A DNA stretch of 64,000 nucleotides. Source: Symsagittifera roscoffensis. Taxonomy: Eukaryota > Xenacoelomorpha > Acoela > Convolutidae. Each line of letters begins with the position of its first letter. Position 1 is the stretch's first letter. Location: the NCBI RefSeq assembly GCF_963678635.1, contig NC_087068.1, positions 17,799,872 to 17,863,871 on the forward strand. The letters are read 5' to 3'. Shown piece after piece: positions 17,476 through 27,299 of the stretch. Position numbers and translations under genes: made by a program. Below the pieces are notes generated by a model. That model worked only from the letters and a program-made list of their open reading frames with translations. It did no database searches and was not told where the DNA came from.

Positions 17476-18301
17476 CAAATGGTCGAGAGAACAAGATATA
17501 AAAAGAAAAGAAAACTAGAAGAATTTAGAAGTCTTAGAACTTCTAAACGACGAAAAGAAGGGAAACAAAGGAGTGACGAAGAGGAAGAAGTAAAAACTCA
17601 AAATTGTTTTATGTATGTGGAAAAAACTCAAGTGAGAAACCAAGCAACCAAGTTGTAATTGGAAACTGAAACATTTAGTTGAGTTTTGAACATTAAAGAA
17701 TTTGTTGCATTTATAAATTTGCTTTTTGATTTTAGTTAGTGGCTTTAGAGACACTTACTATTTATTTAGAGAGGCTTGAGTAAAGAGTATATTTGAATAT
17801 TCCAGCCTGCATGACTGTTTTTAATCATCTAGGAGAACTGATCACTTTGTGGTGACATGAAAGACTTGGGTAATCTCTTGAAGAGGGAGATTGTTTCATT
17901 GTTCTTTCTAACCACAGAGTTACTTAGTTTTAATATTCAGGACAAAAACAAGCAAGACTTCCGAAGGGAAGAAGCATAGTAGGATAATTTTAACTTGTTG
18001 GTTGGCAGGACTGTCCTGCAAACCAACATCTTTTAAAAATCTAGGAGAAAAAGTTTCAAATCAGGACATTGACATTGGAAGTCAGAAAAGATATTTTTAT
18101 CTTGGGTCATATCCTCAATGTGCAGATTAGTGAAGAAATTGGAAGGCTATAGTGACGTAGTATGATGCCATTTTTATTCTGCAGTGAGTCAGTCGATGTG
18201 ACGTAGATAAAAGTAATTTCGTGCATTTTGTAAATTCTGTTCGACGACACTGTACCAATTTTACGAACATTGCGAGATTCAATGGGGACATTGACCGGAC
18301 T
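17476..18301 (+). other. A1 3' untranslated region
   Basis: About 830 bp between the end of ORF3 and the purine tract before the 3' LTR. It is AT-rich with no coding potential. A GTTTGCAGGACAGTCCTGCCAACCAAC-type inverted repeat lies near 17999-18027 (GTTGGTTGGCAGGACTGTCCTG on the + strand) and could form a hairpin. The region is repeated at 29778-30603. Confidence 0.5.
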
Positions 18302-18313
18302 GTCCGGGGAGTA
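18302..18313 (+). promoter_or_regulatory. Polypurine-tract-like motif before A1 3' LTR
   Basis: GTCCGGGGAGTA directly precedes the TGTGACA start of the LTR. The same 12 bases precede the B 3' LTR (51618-51629). It is probably the plus-strand primer, although it is not purely purine. Duplicated at 30604-30615. Confidence 0.55.
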
Positions 18314-18538
18314 TGTGACATTCGACCAGAATGGATGAAAATGCAGATGCAGCAATTTCGAGTTTTTAGCAGCGAACCTTCCGAATTGGCGGTTTTGAAG
18401 GAATAAGAGCGTTATTCGGACGATTGAACAAAACGTGAAGGCTGAAGGATTCGGAAGTTCCTAAATTTTAAAAAGTTCGAATTGATGACGTAATAATTCT
18501 AAGAAACGTCAAAAACGACCATTTTGGCAGTAAAACCG
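18314..18538 (+). repeat. A1 3' LTR, first part (interrupted by element B)
   Basis: It starts TGTGACATTCGACC, as does the complete A2 LTR at 55383, and is collinear with its first 225 bp. It stops at the element B insertion site (after CCG) and resumes at 52509. The CCG at 18536-18538 is repeated at 52509-52511 and is the probable short target-site duplication of B. Confidence 0.85.
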
Positions 18539-19419
18539 TGCGCCAGTCGGTCATATCTGGAAGTTTGACCTTGAGGAACACAAAAATACGTGGTTTTGGA
18601 ATGAAGTTTTATTTTTCAAAAATTCGAATGGAGCCTGTCATGCTCAGTTTTCTCGCGACAACTGAAAACGTAAAATAAAAAAAGAGAACGACCGAATTGA
18701 CAATTGCGGGAAAGTGAAAGAAAAACAGCGAGAAATTGCTAATCGCAATTTCCAAGACAATAATAAAAACCACGAGAGTAGAGCTGTCCTATCTTGATAT
18801 AGGAGACAGTGATTACAAAAGAAGATCAGAATCTAGCTGAACCAGAGTGAGCCTTCGGTGGAAAGGTGGACAACCTAAGTGTCCCAATGGTTCAGAACCA
18901 AAACTCCATTCTCGAGATAAAACTTGTTCGATTAGAACTTATTGAATCAAACTTAATTCCCCGATCATTCTCAAGTTGCTTACTAATTTAGTTACCTCTA
19001 GTTCTCGAATGTGCTGCTATGTAAGTACCTAATTTAATTTTCCCGAGTGTGTTTTATGATTGTTATGTTGAGGTAAGGCGAGTTTTAGGTTGATCCATCT
19101 GAAATGGATCAAAAGTCCACTGTCTAATAAAAAGTAACTTAACGGATTGTTCCGACCCTGTTTTTAACGGCCTTCGTGTATTTTGGGTATCTCGAGACCT
19201 AAGTATGGGGAAGTTCTTATTATCTAGAGTGGGGGGATGTTTTGGTAGTGGCCTTTAAGCTGTAACGGGTTCTAGTCTAATGTCGCAAGCGAACCGAATT
19301 GGCTACGACCGTTTTGAGGTAGAAAAATACAAGAGATAGTGTCCCTGACTCTTGAGCCAATGGTTATAGGGCCTATTTTTCTTAAGCCTCATATGTGACC
19401 GAAGTAGGCGACTGTTACA
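18539..19419 (+). repeat. Element B 5' LTR (first, upstream copy)
   Basis: 881 bp, TG...CA ended (TGCGCC...TGTTACA), with an 879-bp partner at 51630-52508 at the other end of B. It contains an AATAAA signal at 19126-19131 just after a perfect 9-bp hairpin (19090-19112, TTGATCCAT/ATGGATCAA). It is followed by a primer-binding-site candidate. An identical-looking copy at 30841-31721 comes from the tandem duplication. Confidence 0.88.
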
Positions 19420-19430
19420 TAGTGTTTTTA

Positions 19431-19445
19431 TGGCGCTCCTGGGTG
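19431..19445 (+). promoter_or_regulatory. Primer-binding-site candidate (element B)
   Basis: TGGCGCTCCTGGGTG begins 11 bp after the LTR end. The same 15 bases occur 12 bp after the A2 LTR (56324-56338). TGG complements a tRNA CCA end, so a tRNA primer is likely. I cannot name the tRNA. Confidence 0.55.
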
Positions 19446-20938
19446 TTTTTACGACATCCTGACTACGGAGTCGAACCCAATTGACACAGCTCCGGGCTGC
19501 ATTCCCATTCTAGAGTACCGGTGGTACGGTTCAGCGGGAACGTGTAAACCGTCCGGTTGCACCATGATAGCTTTTTAAGAAAACTTGAGAAAACTTCCTG
19601 GTACGCTCTCCGGACGAGGCTTAGCTAACCGAGTAAGGGGGGGGGGGTAACTAGGGGGACAAAAACACGAGCAAAAAGACAAAAAGCGAAACAAAAACAA
19701 GAAAAAAGTATAGAAAAAGGAACAAAAACCATAAAACAAAAAGATACCAGATTAGTTGGATCAAACCTTTATATTAATTAAAAAGTATACCCATACTGTT
19801 TTATAAGACCGATCGTTTCGATCAATCTAGCAATCTGAACCAGTGACTTCAATTAGGTGCCCAAGTGGGGGGCGTTGTTAAGGGTTTTCAGATAGCTTGC
19901 AACCTAGACGGACTACTAGGAGACTTGACTGGAAGAGGTGACCGGCCGAGTGGGAAAGTAGTTCACAAGGACTGAGCTGAACCGCTAGGAGACTTGACTG
20001 GAAGAGGTGACCAGCCAAGTGGGAAGGAGGTGCTGGTGTCAAGTGCAGTGCACGTCAAGGGGACAACCAGCACGGGATCGCAACAACAAGAGGAGGACGC
20101 ACAGGGGTGTTCCCAAGTTGGATAAACGGTTATCGTTAAAATCCACATTACATTATAGGAAATAAGTGTAAAATTGGATAAGCGGAGCCCCATTGTTTTG
20201 AGGAAGTTTTTACACAAGCAGGCCTGGAAACAGGTCTACGGTTTTCTCTCGAGAGGTTTAGCACCCGACGCTTAAGGGATTTTTTCGGCTTAAGAGGGGG
20301 GCTAAAGAGGGGGGAGGTTAGAAGGGGGCTGGTTAGGTTAAAGGTTGGCGGTTGTAAATTGTAAAAAGGGGGGACAAATTAGAGTAACTAATTGTTCGGC
20401 ATCGTCAATTTAGTTACATTAGATACTTACACGCGTTGGTTATAAGAGGCGGACATCCAAATTTAACATCGAGTTAAGGTAGGTACCCTGGTCGGATCGG
20501 TAGGGGGGAACAGACATAGACAGTTTTTGTGATACCCCATAAGATCGCTAGCAGGGGGGAGGAAAACGCGTGGCAATCGGATACCAGACATTTTTTCGGA
20601 CAAAGGTTGACATCAGTCAGCTTTGAATTTTAGGTGGGTTCATCTCTCTGTTTTCATAATTTTTCTGTATAAATTTTTACGTTTTGTGAAAATTTATTGT
20701 TGGTATGTGAACCAGCAGGTGAACACAAGATACCTGCGAAGAAGTTGGGGTTTCAAATAGCCTGAAACAACGAGAGGGAGATAAATACAGGGGGGTCAGT
20801 ATTTGGATTTTGGCCCTTAAGATAGGGATTTCGGGAAAATTTTTACTAGAGCTCAAGTGGTGGTACACGGTACAGTGGTTCTAAAAAGTCCCCACAACGA
20901 AGAAGAAGAGATCCTACTATCCAGACACTTAGTTACAA
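19446..20938 (+). other. Element B leader, first part
   Basis: A non-coding 5' leader between the primer-binding site and the minisatellite. It holds an A-rich stretch near 19670-19740, a GATCGTTTCGATC mini-hairpin at 19811-19823 (GATCGTTACGATC in A2), two 69-bp direct repeats (19916-20053), and poly-G runs. No gene is seen. Most of it (from 19743) is repeated at 22735 onward. Confidence 0.6.
19916..20053 (+). repeat. 69-bp direct repeats, two copies
   Basis: Units begin CTAGGAGACTTGACTGG at 19916 and 19985. The later leader copy has three units (22908, 22977, 23046). Copies also lie in the duplicated region near 32216 and 35208. Confidence 0.7.
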
Positions 20939-22200
20939 GTCTTGGGTCAGTACCGAAGAAGTCTTGGGACATTGCAGTCTGGGGACGGTCTTGGAGCAGT
21001 ACAGTCTTGGGACAGTCTGGGGACAGTGCAGTCTTGGGACAGTCTTAGGACGGTGCAGTCTTGGGACAGTCTTGGGCCAGAGCAGTCTTTGTACGACACA
21101 GTCTTGGGACACTGGTCTGGGGACAGTAGTCTTGAAACCGCAGTCTTGGGACAGTGGTCTTGGGACAGTGGTCTTGGGACAGTGGCCTTGGGACAGTGGT
21201 CTTGGGACAGTGGTCTTGGGACACTGGTCTTGGGACAGTGGTCTTGGGACAGTGGTCTTGGGACAGTCGTCTTGGGACAGTGGTCTTGGGACAGTGGTCT
21301 TGGGACAGTGGTCTTGGGACACTGGTCTTGGGACAGTGGGCTTGGGACGGTGCAGACTTGGGACAGTCTTGGGCCAGAGCAGTCTTGGTACGACACAGTC
21401 TTGGGACAGTCTGGGGACAGTGCTGTCTTGGGACAGTCTTGGGACGGTGCAGTCTTGGGACATTCTTGGGCCAGAGCAGTCTTGGTACGACACAGTCTTG
21501 GGACACTGATGTGGGGACAGTAGTCTTGAAATAGCAGTCTTGGGACAGTGGTCTTGTGACAGTGGTCTTGGGACAGTGGTCTTGGGACAGTGGTCTTAGG
21601 ACAGTGGTCTTGGGACAGTGGTCTTGGGACACTGGTCTTGGGACAGTGGTCTTGGGACAGTGGTCTTAGAACAGCAGTCTTGGGACAGTGGTCTTGGGAC
21701 AGTGGTCTTGGGACAGTGGTCTTGGGACAGTGGTCTTGGGACAGTGGTCTTGGGACACTGGTTTTGGGACAGTGGTCTTGGGACAGTGGTCTTGGGACAG
21801 TGGTCTTGAGACAGTGGTCTTGGGACAGTGGTCTTGGGACACTGGTCTTGGGACAGTGGTCTTGGGACAGTGGTCTTGAGACAGTGGTCTTGGGACAGTG
21901 GTCTTAGGACAGTGGTCTTGGGACAGTGGTCTTGGGACACTGGTCTTGGGACAGTAGTCTTGGGACAGTAGTCTTGGGACAACAGTCTTGGGACAGTAGT
22001 CTTGGGACAGTAGTCTTAGGGCAAGGGTGTTGGGACAGTAGTCTTGGGACAGTGGTCTTGGGACACTAGTCTTGAGACAGTAGTCTTGGGACAGTCGTCT
22101 TAGGGCAAGCGTCTTGGGACAGTGGTCTTGGGACACTAACAAGAAGTACTGGGACAGCACTGAATAGTCTTGAGACAGTAGAGAGGAAGTCTTGGAACAG
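20939..22200 (+). repeat. 14-bp minisatellite TR1 in element B leader
   Basis: About 90 tandem copies of GTCTTGGGACAGTG, with variants such as ACACTG, ACAGTA and GGGCAAG at intervals. Because 14 is not a multiple of 3 and the unit lacks stops, all six frames stay open and give 14-residue periodic peptides. These are not evidence of genes. Repeated at 33239-34500. Confidence 0.95.
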
Positions 22201-22482
22201 TATAAAGAAGGGGGTGACGGTACTAAAGAGTACTAAGACAGGTTGAAGTAACCAATCGCAAAATTAAATTTTCTGACTAGTCCTAAAGATCCGGTACTGT
22301 GGGGATCAAGAACATATAGAATTTTCAAAAAAGCTTAGGAAACGTTGTTTTTATTAAATTGTGATACTCTTTTTATTAATTTTGTCAAAAGAGAATTTAA
22401 CTTTAGAGTAGAATATTGTATAGAGTAATACTGTAAATAGGAACAATTGTAAATAAAAATAAGGAGGCGGAGCAGGGTACCG

Positions 22483-22773
22483 GTGGCTGAAAATAGATCT
22501 ACTGAATCAAGGACAAAATATAACTCGTCGCTACGTAAAACGACATCAATGGGCCCAAAGATAACAAAGAAGAACTTTTCAGTTAGCATGGTCAACACAA
22601 GGAGTAATACAGAGAACAGAACAAAAGAGGGCACAAAAGGGAAACAAGCGGAACCCGCCATCGAGATTGAACTAGAAACACCCGACCAAAGTGTGGATGA
22701 GGTGGAAAAGAAGACGACGAATGAAAGTGACTTTGATACCAGATTAGTTGGATCAAACCTTTATTTTAATTAA
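22483..22773 (+). pseudogene. Truncated copy of element B gag start
   Basis: It matches the first 90 residues of the B polyprotein (37939 on) from about residue 8, where GTG replaces the upstream part. It then breaks off at 22721, and sequence from the leader (starting GATACCAG) follows. It marks the end of the first unit of an internal leader duplication (19743-22734, then 22735 on). Repeated at 34783-35073. Confidence 0.8.
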
Positions 22774-24000
22774 ATAGTATACCCATACTGTTTTATAAGA
22801 CTGATCGTTTCGATCAATCTAGCAATATAAACCAGTGACTTCAATAAGGTGCCCAAGTGGGGGGCGTTGTTAAGGATTTTCAGATAGCTTGCAACCTAGA
22901 CGGACTACTAGGAGACTTGACTGGAAGAGGTGACCGGCCGAGTAGGAAAGTAGTTCACAAGGACAGAGCTGGACCACTAGGAGACTTGACTGGAAGAGGT
23001 GACCAACCGAGTGGGAAAGTGGTTCACAAGGACTGAGCTGAACCGCTAGGAGACTTGACTGGAAGAGGTGACCAGCCAAGTGGGAAGGAGGTGCTGGTGT
23101 CAAGTGCAGTGCACCTCAAGGGGACGACCAGCACGGGATCGCAACAACAAGAGGAGGACGCACAGGGGTGTTCTCAAGTTGGATAAACGGGTATCGTTAA
23201 AATCCACATTACAATATAGGAAATAAGTGTAAAATTGGATAAGCGGAGCCCCATTGTTTTGAGGAAGTTTTTAGACAAGCAGGCCTGGAAACAGGTCTAC
23301 GGTTTTCTCTCGAGAGGTTTAGCACCCGACGCTTAAGGGATTTTTTCGGCTTAAGAGTGGGGCTAAAGAGGGGGGAGGTTAGAAGGGGGGCTGGTTAGGT
23401 TACAGGTTGGCGGTTGTAAATTGTAAAAAGGGGGGACAAATTAGAGTAACTAATTGTTCGGCATCGTCGATTTAGTTACATTAGATACTTACACGCGTTG
23501 GTTATAAGAAGCGGATATCCAAATTTAACATCGAGCTAAGGTAGGTACCCTGGTCGGATCGGTAGGGGGGAACAGACATAGACAGTTTTTGTGATACCCC
23601 ATAAGATCGCTAGCAGGGGGGAGGAAAACGCGTGGTAATCGGGTACCAGACATTTTTTCGGACAAAGGTTGACATCAGTCAGCTTTGAATTTTAGGTGGA
23701 TTCATCTCTCTGTTTTCATAATTTTTCTGTTTAAATTTTTACGTTTTGTGAAAATTTGTTGTTGGTATTTGAACGAGCAAGTGATCACAAGATACCTGCG
23801 AAGAAGTTGGGGTTTCAAATAGCCTCAAACAACGAGAGGGAGATAAATACAGGGGGGTCAGTATTTGGGTTTTGGCCCTTAAGATAGGGATTTTGGGAAA
23901 ATTTTTACTAGAGCTCAAGTGGTGGTACACGGTACAGTGGTTCTAAAAAGTCCCCACAACGAAGAAGAAGAGATCCTACTATCCAGACACTTAGTTACAA
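22735..24000 (+). repeat. Second copy of element B leader segment
   Basis: A repeat of 19743-20938 with a few percent divergence. It begins at GATACCAGATTAG, contains the GATCG mini-hairpin (22803-22815) and three 69-bp repeats. It is non-coding. Confidence 0.85.
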
Positions 24001-25419
24001 GTCTTGGGTCAGTACCGAAGGAGTCTTGGGACATTGCAGTCTGGGGACGGTCTTGGAGCAGTACAGTCTTGGGACAGTCTGGGGACAGTGCAGTCTTGGG
24101 ACAGTGCAGTCTTGGGACAGTGCAGTCTTGGGACAGTCTTGGGACGGTGCAGTCTTGGGACAGTCTTGGGCCAGAGCAGTTTTGGTACGACACAGTCTTG
24201 GGACACTGGTCTGGGGACAGTAGTCTTGAAACAGCAGTCTTGGGACAGTGGTCTTGGGACAGTGGTCTTGGGACAGTGGTCTTGGGACAGTGGTCTTGGG
24301 ACAGTGGTCTTGGGACAGTGGTCTTCGGACAGTGGTCTTGGGACACTGGTCTTGGGACAGTGGTCTTGGGACAGTGGTTTTGGGACAGTGGTCTTGGGAC
24401 AGTGGTCTTGGGACAGTGGTCTTGGGACAGTGGTCTTGGGACAGTGGTCTTGGGACACTGGTCTTGGGACAGTAGTCTTGGGACAGTGGTCTTGGGACAG
24501 TGGTCTTGGGACAGTGGTCTTGGGACACTGGTCTTGGGACAGTAGTCATGGGACAGTGGTCTTGGGACAGTGGTCTTGGGACAGTGGTCTTGGGACAGTG
24601 GTCTTCGGACAGTGGTCTTGGGACACTGGTCTTGGGACAGTGGTCTTGGGACAGTGGTTTTGGGACAGTGGTCTTGGGACAGTGGTCTTGGGACAGTGGT
24701 CTTGGGACAGTGGTCTTGGGACAGTGGTCTTGGGACAGTGGTCTTGGGACACTGGTCTTGGGACAGTAGTCTTGGGACAGTAGTCTTGGGACAACAGTCT
24801 TGGGACAGTAGTCTTGGGACAGTAGTCTTGGGACAGTAGTCTTATGGCAAGGGTCTTGGGACACTAGTCTTGAGACAGTAGTCTTGGGACAGTCGTCTTA
24901 GGGCAAGCGTCTTGGGACAGTGGTCTTGGGACACTGGTCTTGGGACAGTGGTCTTGGGACAGTGGTTTTGGGACAGTGGTCTTGGGACAGTGGTCTTGGG
25001 ACAGTGGTCTTGGGACAGTGGTCTTGGGACAGTGGTCTTGGGACACTGGTCTTGGGACAGTAGTCTTGGGACAGTAGTCTTGGGACAACAGTCTTGGGAC
25101 AGTAGTCTTGGGACAGTAGTCTTGGGACAGTAGTCTTATGGCAAGGGTCTTGGGACACTAGTCTTGAGACAGTAGTCTTGGGACAGTAGTCTTGGGACAA
25201 CAGTCTTGGGACAGTAGTCTTGGGACAGTAGTCTTAGGGCAAGGATCTAGGGACAGTAGTCTTGGGACAGTGGTCTTGGGACACTAGTCTTGAGACAGTA
25301 GTCTTGGGACAGTCGTCTTAGGGCAAGCGTCTTGGGACAGTGGTCTTGGGACACTAACAAGAAGTAATGGGACAGCACTGAATAGTCTTGGGACAGTAGA
25401 GAGGAAGTCTTGGAACAGT
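24001..25419 (+). repeat. 14-bp minisatellite TR2 in element B leader
   Basis: About 101 units of the same 14-bp repeat as TR1. A higher-order pattern is visible: a block with the variants GTCTTCGG, ACACTGG and GTTTTGGG recurs about every 280 bp (for example near 24320 and 24600). The duplicated copy (36301-37677) is 42 bp, or three units, shorter. Confidence 0.95.
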
Positions 25420-25679
25420 ATAAAGAAGGGGGTGACGGTACTAAAGAGTACTAAGACAGGTTGAAGTAACCAATCGCAAAATTAAATTTTCTGACTAGTC
25501 CTAAAGATCCGGTACTGTGGGGATCAAGAACATATAGAATTTTCAAAAAAACTTAGGAAACGTTGTTTTTATTAAATTGTGAATTTCTTTTTATTAAGTT
25601 TGTCAAAAGAGATTTTAACCTTAGAGTAGAATTTTGTATATAGTAATACTGTGAATAGGAACAATTGTAAATAAAAATA
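25420..25679 (+). other. AT-rich leader end before B gag
   Basis: About 260 bp of AT-rich sequence with no coding potential, directly upstream of the gag ATG. The same sequence follows each minisatellite (22201-22482, 34501-34782, 37678-37938). Confidence 0.6.
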
Positions 25680-26557
25680 ATGAGGCGGAGCAGGGTACCG
25701 GTGGCTGAAAAAAGATCTTCTGAATCAAGGACAAAATATAACTCGTCGCTACGTAAAACGACATCAGCGGGCACAAAGATAACAAAGAAAAACTTTTCAG
25801 TTAGCATGGTCAACACAAGGAGTAATACAGAGAACAGAACAAAAGAGGGCACAGAAGGGAAACAAGCGGAACCCGCCATCGAGATTGACCTAGAAACACC
25901 AGACCAAAGTGTGGATGAGGTGGAAAAGAAGACGACGGAGTCAACACCGATGCCGACTGCAGAAGAACCAAATCCAAAGTCCATGGAGTTCTCACCGATA
26001 GACAATGTGGAAGACACAACAGGCAACACGCCAGAAACGGTGAAGGACGAGTCTCAAGCAAAAAGAACGTCTTTTACTGAAAGATTGGCGATAATGGTCG
26101 GGATGAAGTCGGGAGACGCAGCAGCGGAAGAACCGGAAGCCGAGAAAGGCAAAACATTCGGAACAGTTTCCACGAAAACGGCAGACACCGACCAAAACGA
26201 AGACCAGATTAGACCAGGAACAGCAGCCAACAACAGGGCAGCAGCTGACCATGAAACAACTACTCTTGAGCTAGGCGATTTGATGGCAAAGCTAGATCAG
26301 ATCGACAAGAAACTGAAGCACAGAGAGGAGGATAGAGATGTGATAATGAAAGAATTAAGAAACAACAAACATGAGTACCTGGACAGTTATTTCAATCTAG
26401 CGAAAGCGACAGAGGAAAGGCTTCAGCAGATGTCGGACAAGGTAGATACCACTGATGGAGATCGAGACAAGAACATCAAAAAAGACATGCAAGAAATGAA
26501 GAACGATATGACGCAGTGAACAGCCAGTTGGGAAGTTTGGAAACGAGAATGGATACG
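25680..26557 (+). pseudogene. gag: Truncated element B gag (first duplication unit)
   Basis: It is the same as the start of the intact polyprotein at 37939 (acidic N-terminus, then coiled coil) for 273 residues. A missing C at about 26499 then shifts the frame to a stop at 26517-26519. Homology continues to 26557, where the sequence jumps into the end of A1 ORF2. It is a by-product of the 12.3-kb tandem duplication. Confidence 0.9.
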
Positions 26558-26563
26558 GGGGGG
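26557..26563 (+). other. Tandem duplication junction
   Basis: Sequence to the left matches B gag up to 38817 (GGATACG). Sequence to the right matches A1 ORF2 from 14258 (GGGAACG). Two extra Gs lie between them. This is the novel joint of the duplication 14258-26557 / 26560-38817. Confidence 0.85.
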
Positions 26564-26693
26564 AACGATGCGATCAAAATTGGTGATTGATAAGATCAAT
26601 GAGATGAAGAGGAAATTAGGCAGCAAAGTGATGCCGAGGAGAGTAGGAAAGACGAAGGTGGATTCAGAGATATCAATGAAAGCTGTCAATTGA
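26560..26693 (+). pseudogene. Tail fragment of A ORF2 (duplicate)
   Basis: A copy of 14258-14391, the last 44 codons of A1 ORF2, with no start of its own. It is joined at its left end to B gag. Confidence 0.85.
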
Positions 26694-26720
26694 ACGAAAC
26701 GAAAACGAGTCGAAGAGGCC

Positions 26721-27191
26721 ATGGATTTGGGACAAGGTGATTATCAATTGCCTGGCACGGACAGAATGTTAACCGATGTAGCGATGGTGCCACCCATTCT
26801 CATGGCAGGGATAAAGTCAACAGGTTACAAATCCAAAAGGAGTGACCGCACTCTGACTGGAGCAACCTTAGAAATGGAAATACTTAGTCAATGTGGAGAA
26901 AGCACGATGAAAGACTTTAAACCATCTCCCATGAACCACGGAAAGGGATGTGTCGCAGGACAACTAGTACCAGTGGAGTATAACCGACTGACAGTGTCGG
27001 AGACGGTGTCAATAGATGAACCCGCCGGTGGATACATGGAGATGTTAGAATACCGAAACTCGGCTAGAGGGTATGTGATGGCTCTGGAAGACAAGGGTGC
27101 CATGGAGGGTTATCTGGAGACGATGTTGCGAGGCACCACCCTCAAGCAGAAGGCGTACGGGACTCTAGCGTCGTCTGAGATGCAGGCGTAA
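26721..27191 (+). CDS. ORF3 N-terminal segment (duplicate copy)
   Basis: A copy of 14419-14889 with identical length and the same terminating TAA. The second in-frame stop (equivalent to 14995) is also kept. Function unknown. Confidence 0.5.
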   Translation: MDLGQGDYQLPGTDRMLTDVAMVPPILMAGIKSTGYKSKRSDRTLTGATLEMEILSQCGESTMKDFKPSPMNHGKGCVAGQLVPVEYNRLTVSETVSIDEPAGGYMEMLEYRNSARGYVMALEDKGAMEGYLETMLRGTTLKQKAYGTLASSEMQA

Positions 27192-27299
27192 ACGATCGAG
27201 CAATTAGTGAGCCTTCCATGGAAAGCAGTGGTGTTGAGGTACTTTGAAGAAGAAATGAGGACTACGCCGAGAATACACGCTCTCATGGCAGTACCTTAG

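Larger units (their letters stand above)
1..18538 (+). mobile_element. Giant Ty3/gypsy-like LTR retroelement A1 (left end outside window)
   Basis: The order is gag, RT, RNase H, integrase, macro-domain ORF, ORF2, ORF3, purine tract, LTR. RT and RNase H precede integrase, the Ty3/gypsy order. Position 1 aligns with 59691 of element A2, so about 4.3 kb of LTR, leader and gag start lie to the left. The 3' LTR starts at 18314, is interrupted at 18538 by element B, and resumes at 52509-53017 and 54991-55172. Adding the A2 left half gives an inferred full length near 23.5 kb, giant for this group. The coding part is broken by numerous stops and frameshifts. Confidence 0.9.

Noticed and set aside
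18314-19419. A single 1106-bp LTR
   Set aside because: The first 225 bp match the A2 LTR and the rest matches the B 3' LTR, which starts on its own after the purine tract at 51618-51629. It is two LTRs joined by insertion.
19431-19445. Assigning the primer tRNA as a serine tRNA from the TGGCGCT start
   Set aside because: The match does not extend past about seven bases with the serine tRNA ends I remember, so the assignment is not supported.
20939-22200. A CRISPR array
   Set aside because: Direct 14-bp units with no unique spacers, no Cas genes and a eukaryotic retroelement context.
20939-25200. Many long overlapping frames on both strands with Trp/Ser/Gly- or Pro/Lys/Asp/His-rich 14-residue repeats (also 33239-37600)
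   Set aside because: They are a by-product of a stop-free 14-bp tandem repeat, open in all six frames, lying in an untranslated leader. No start context or conservation singles out one frame.
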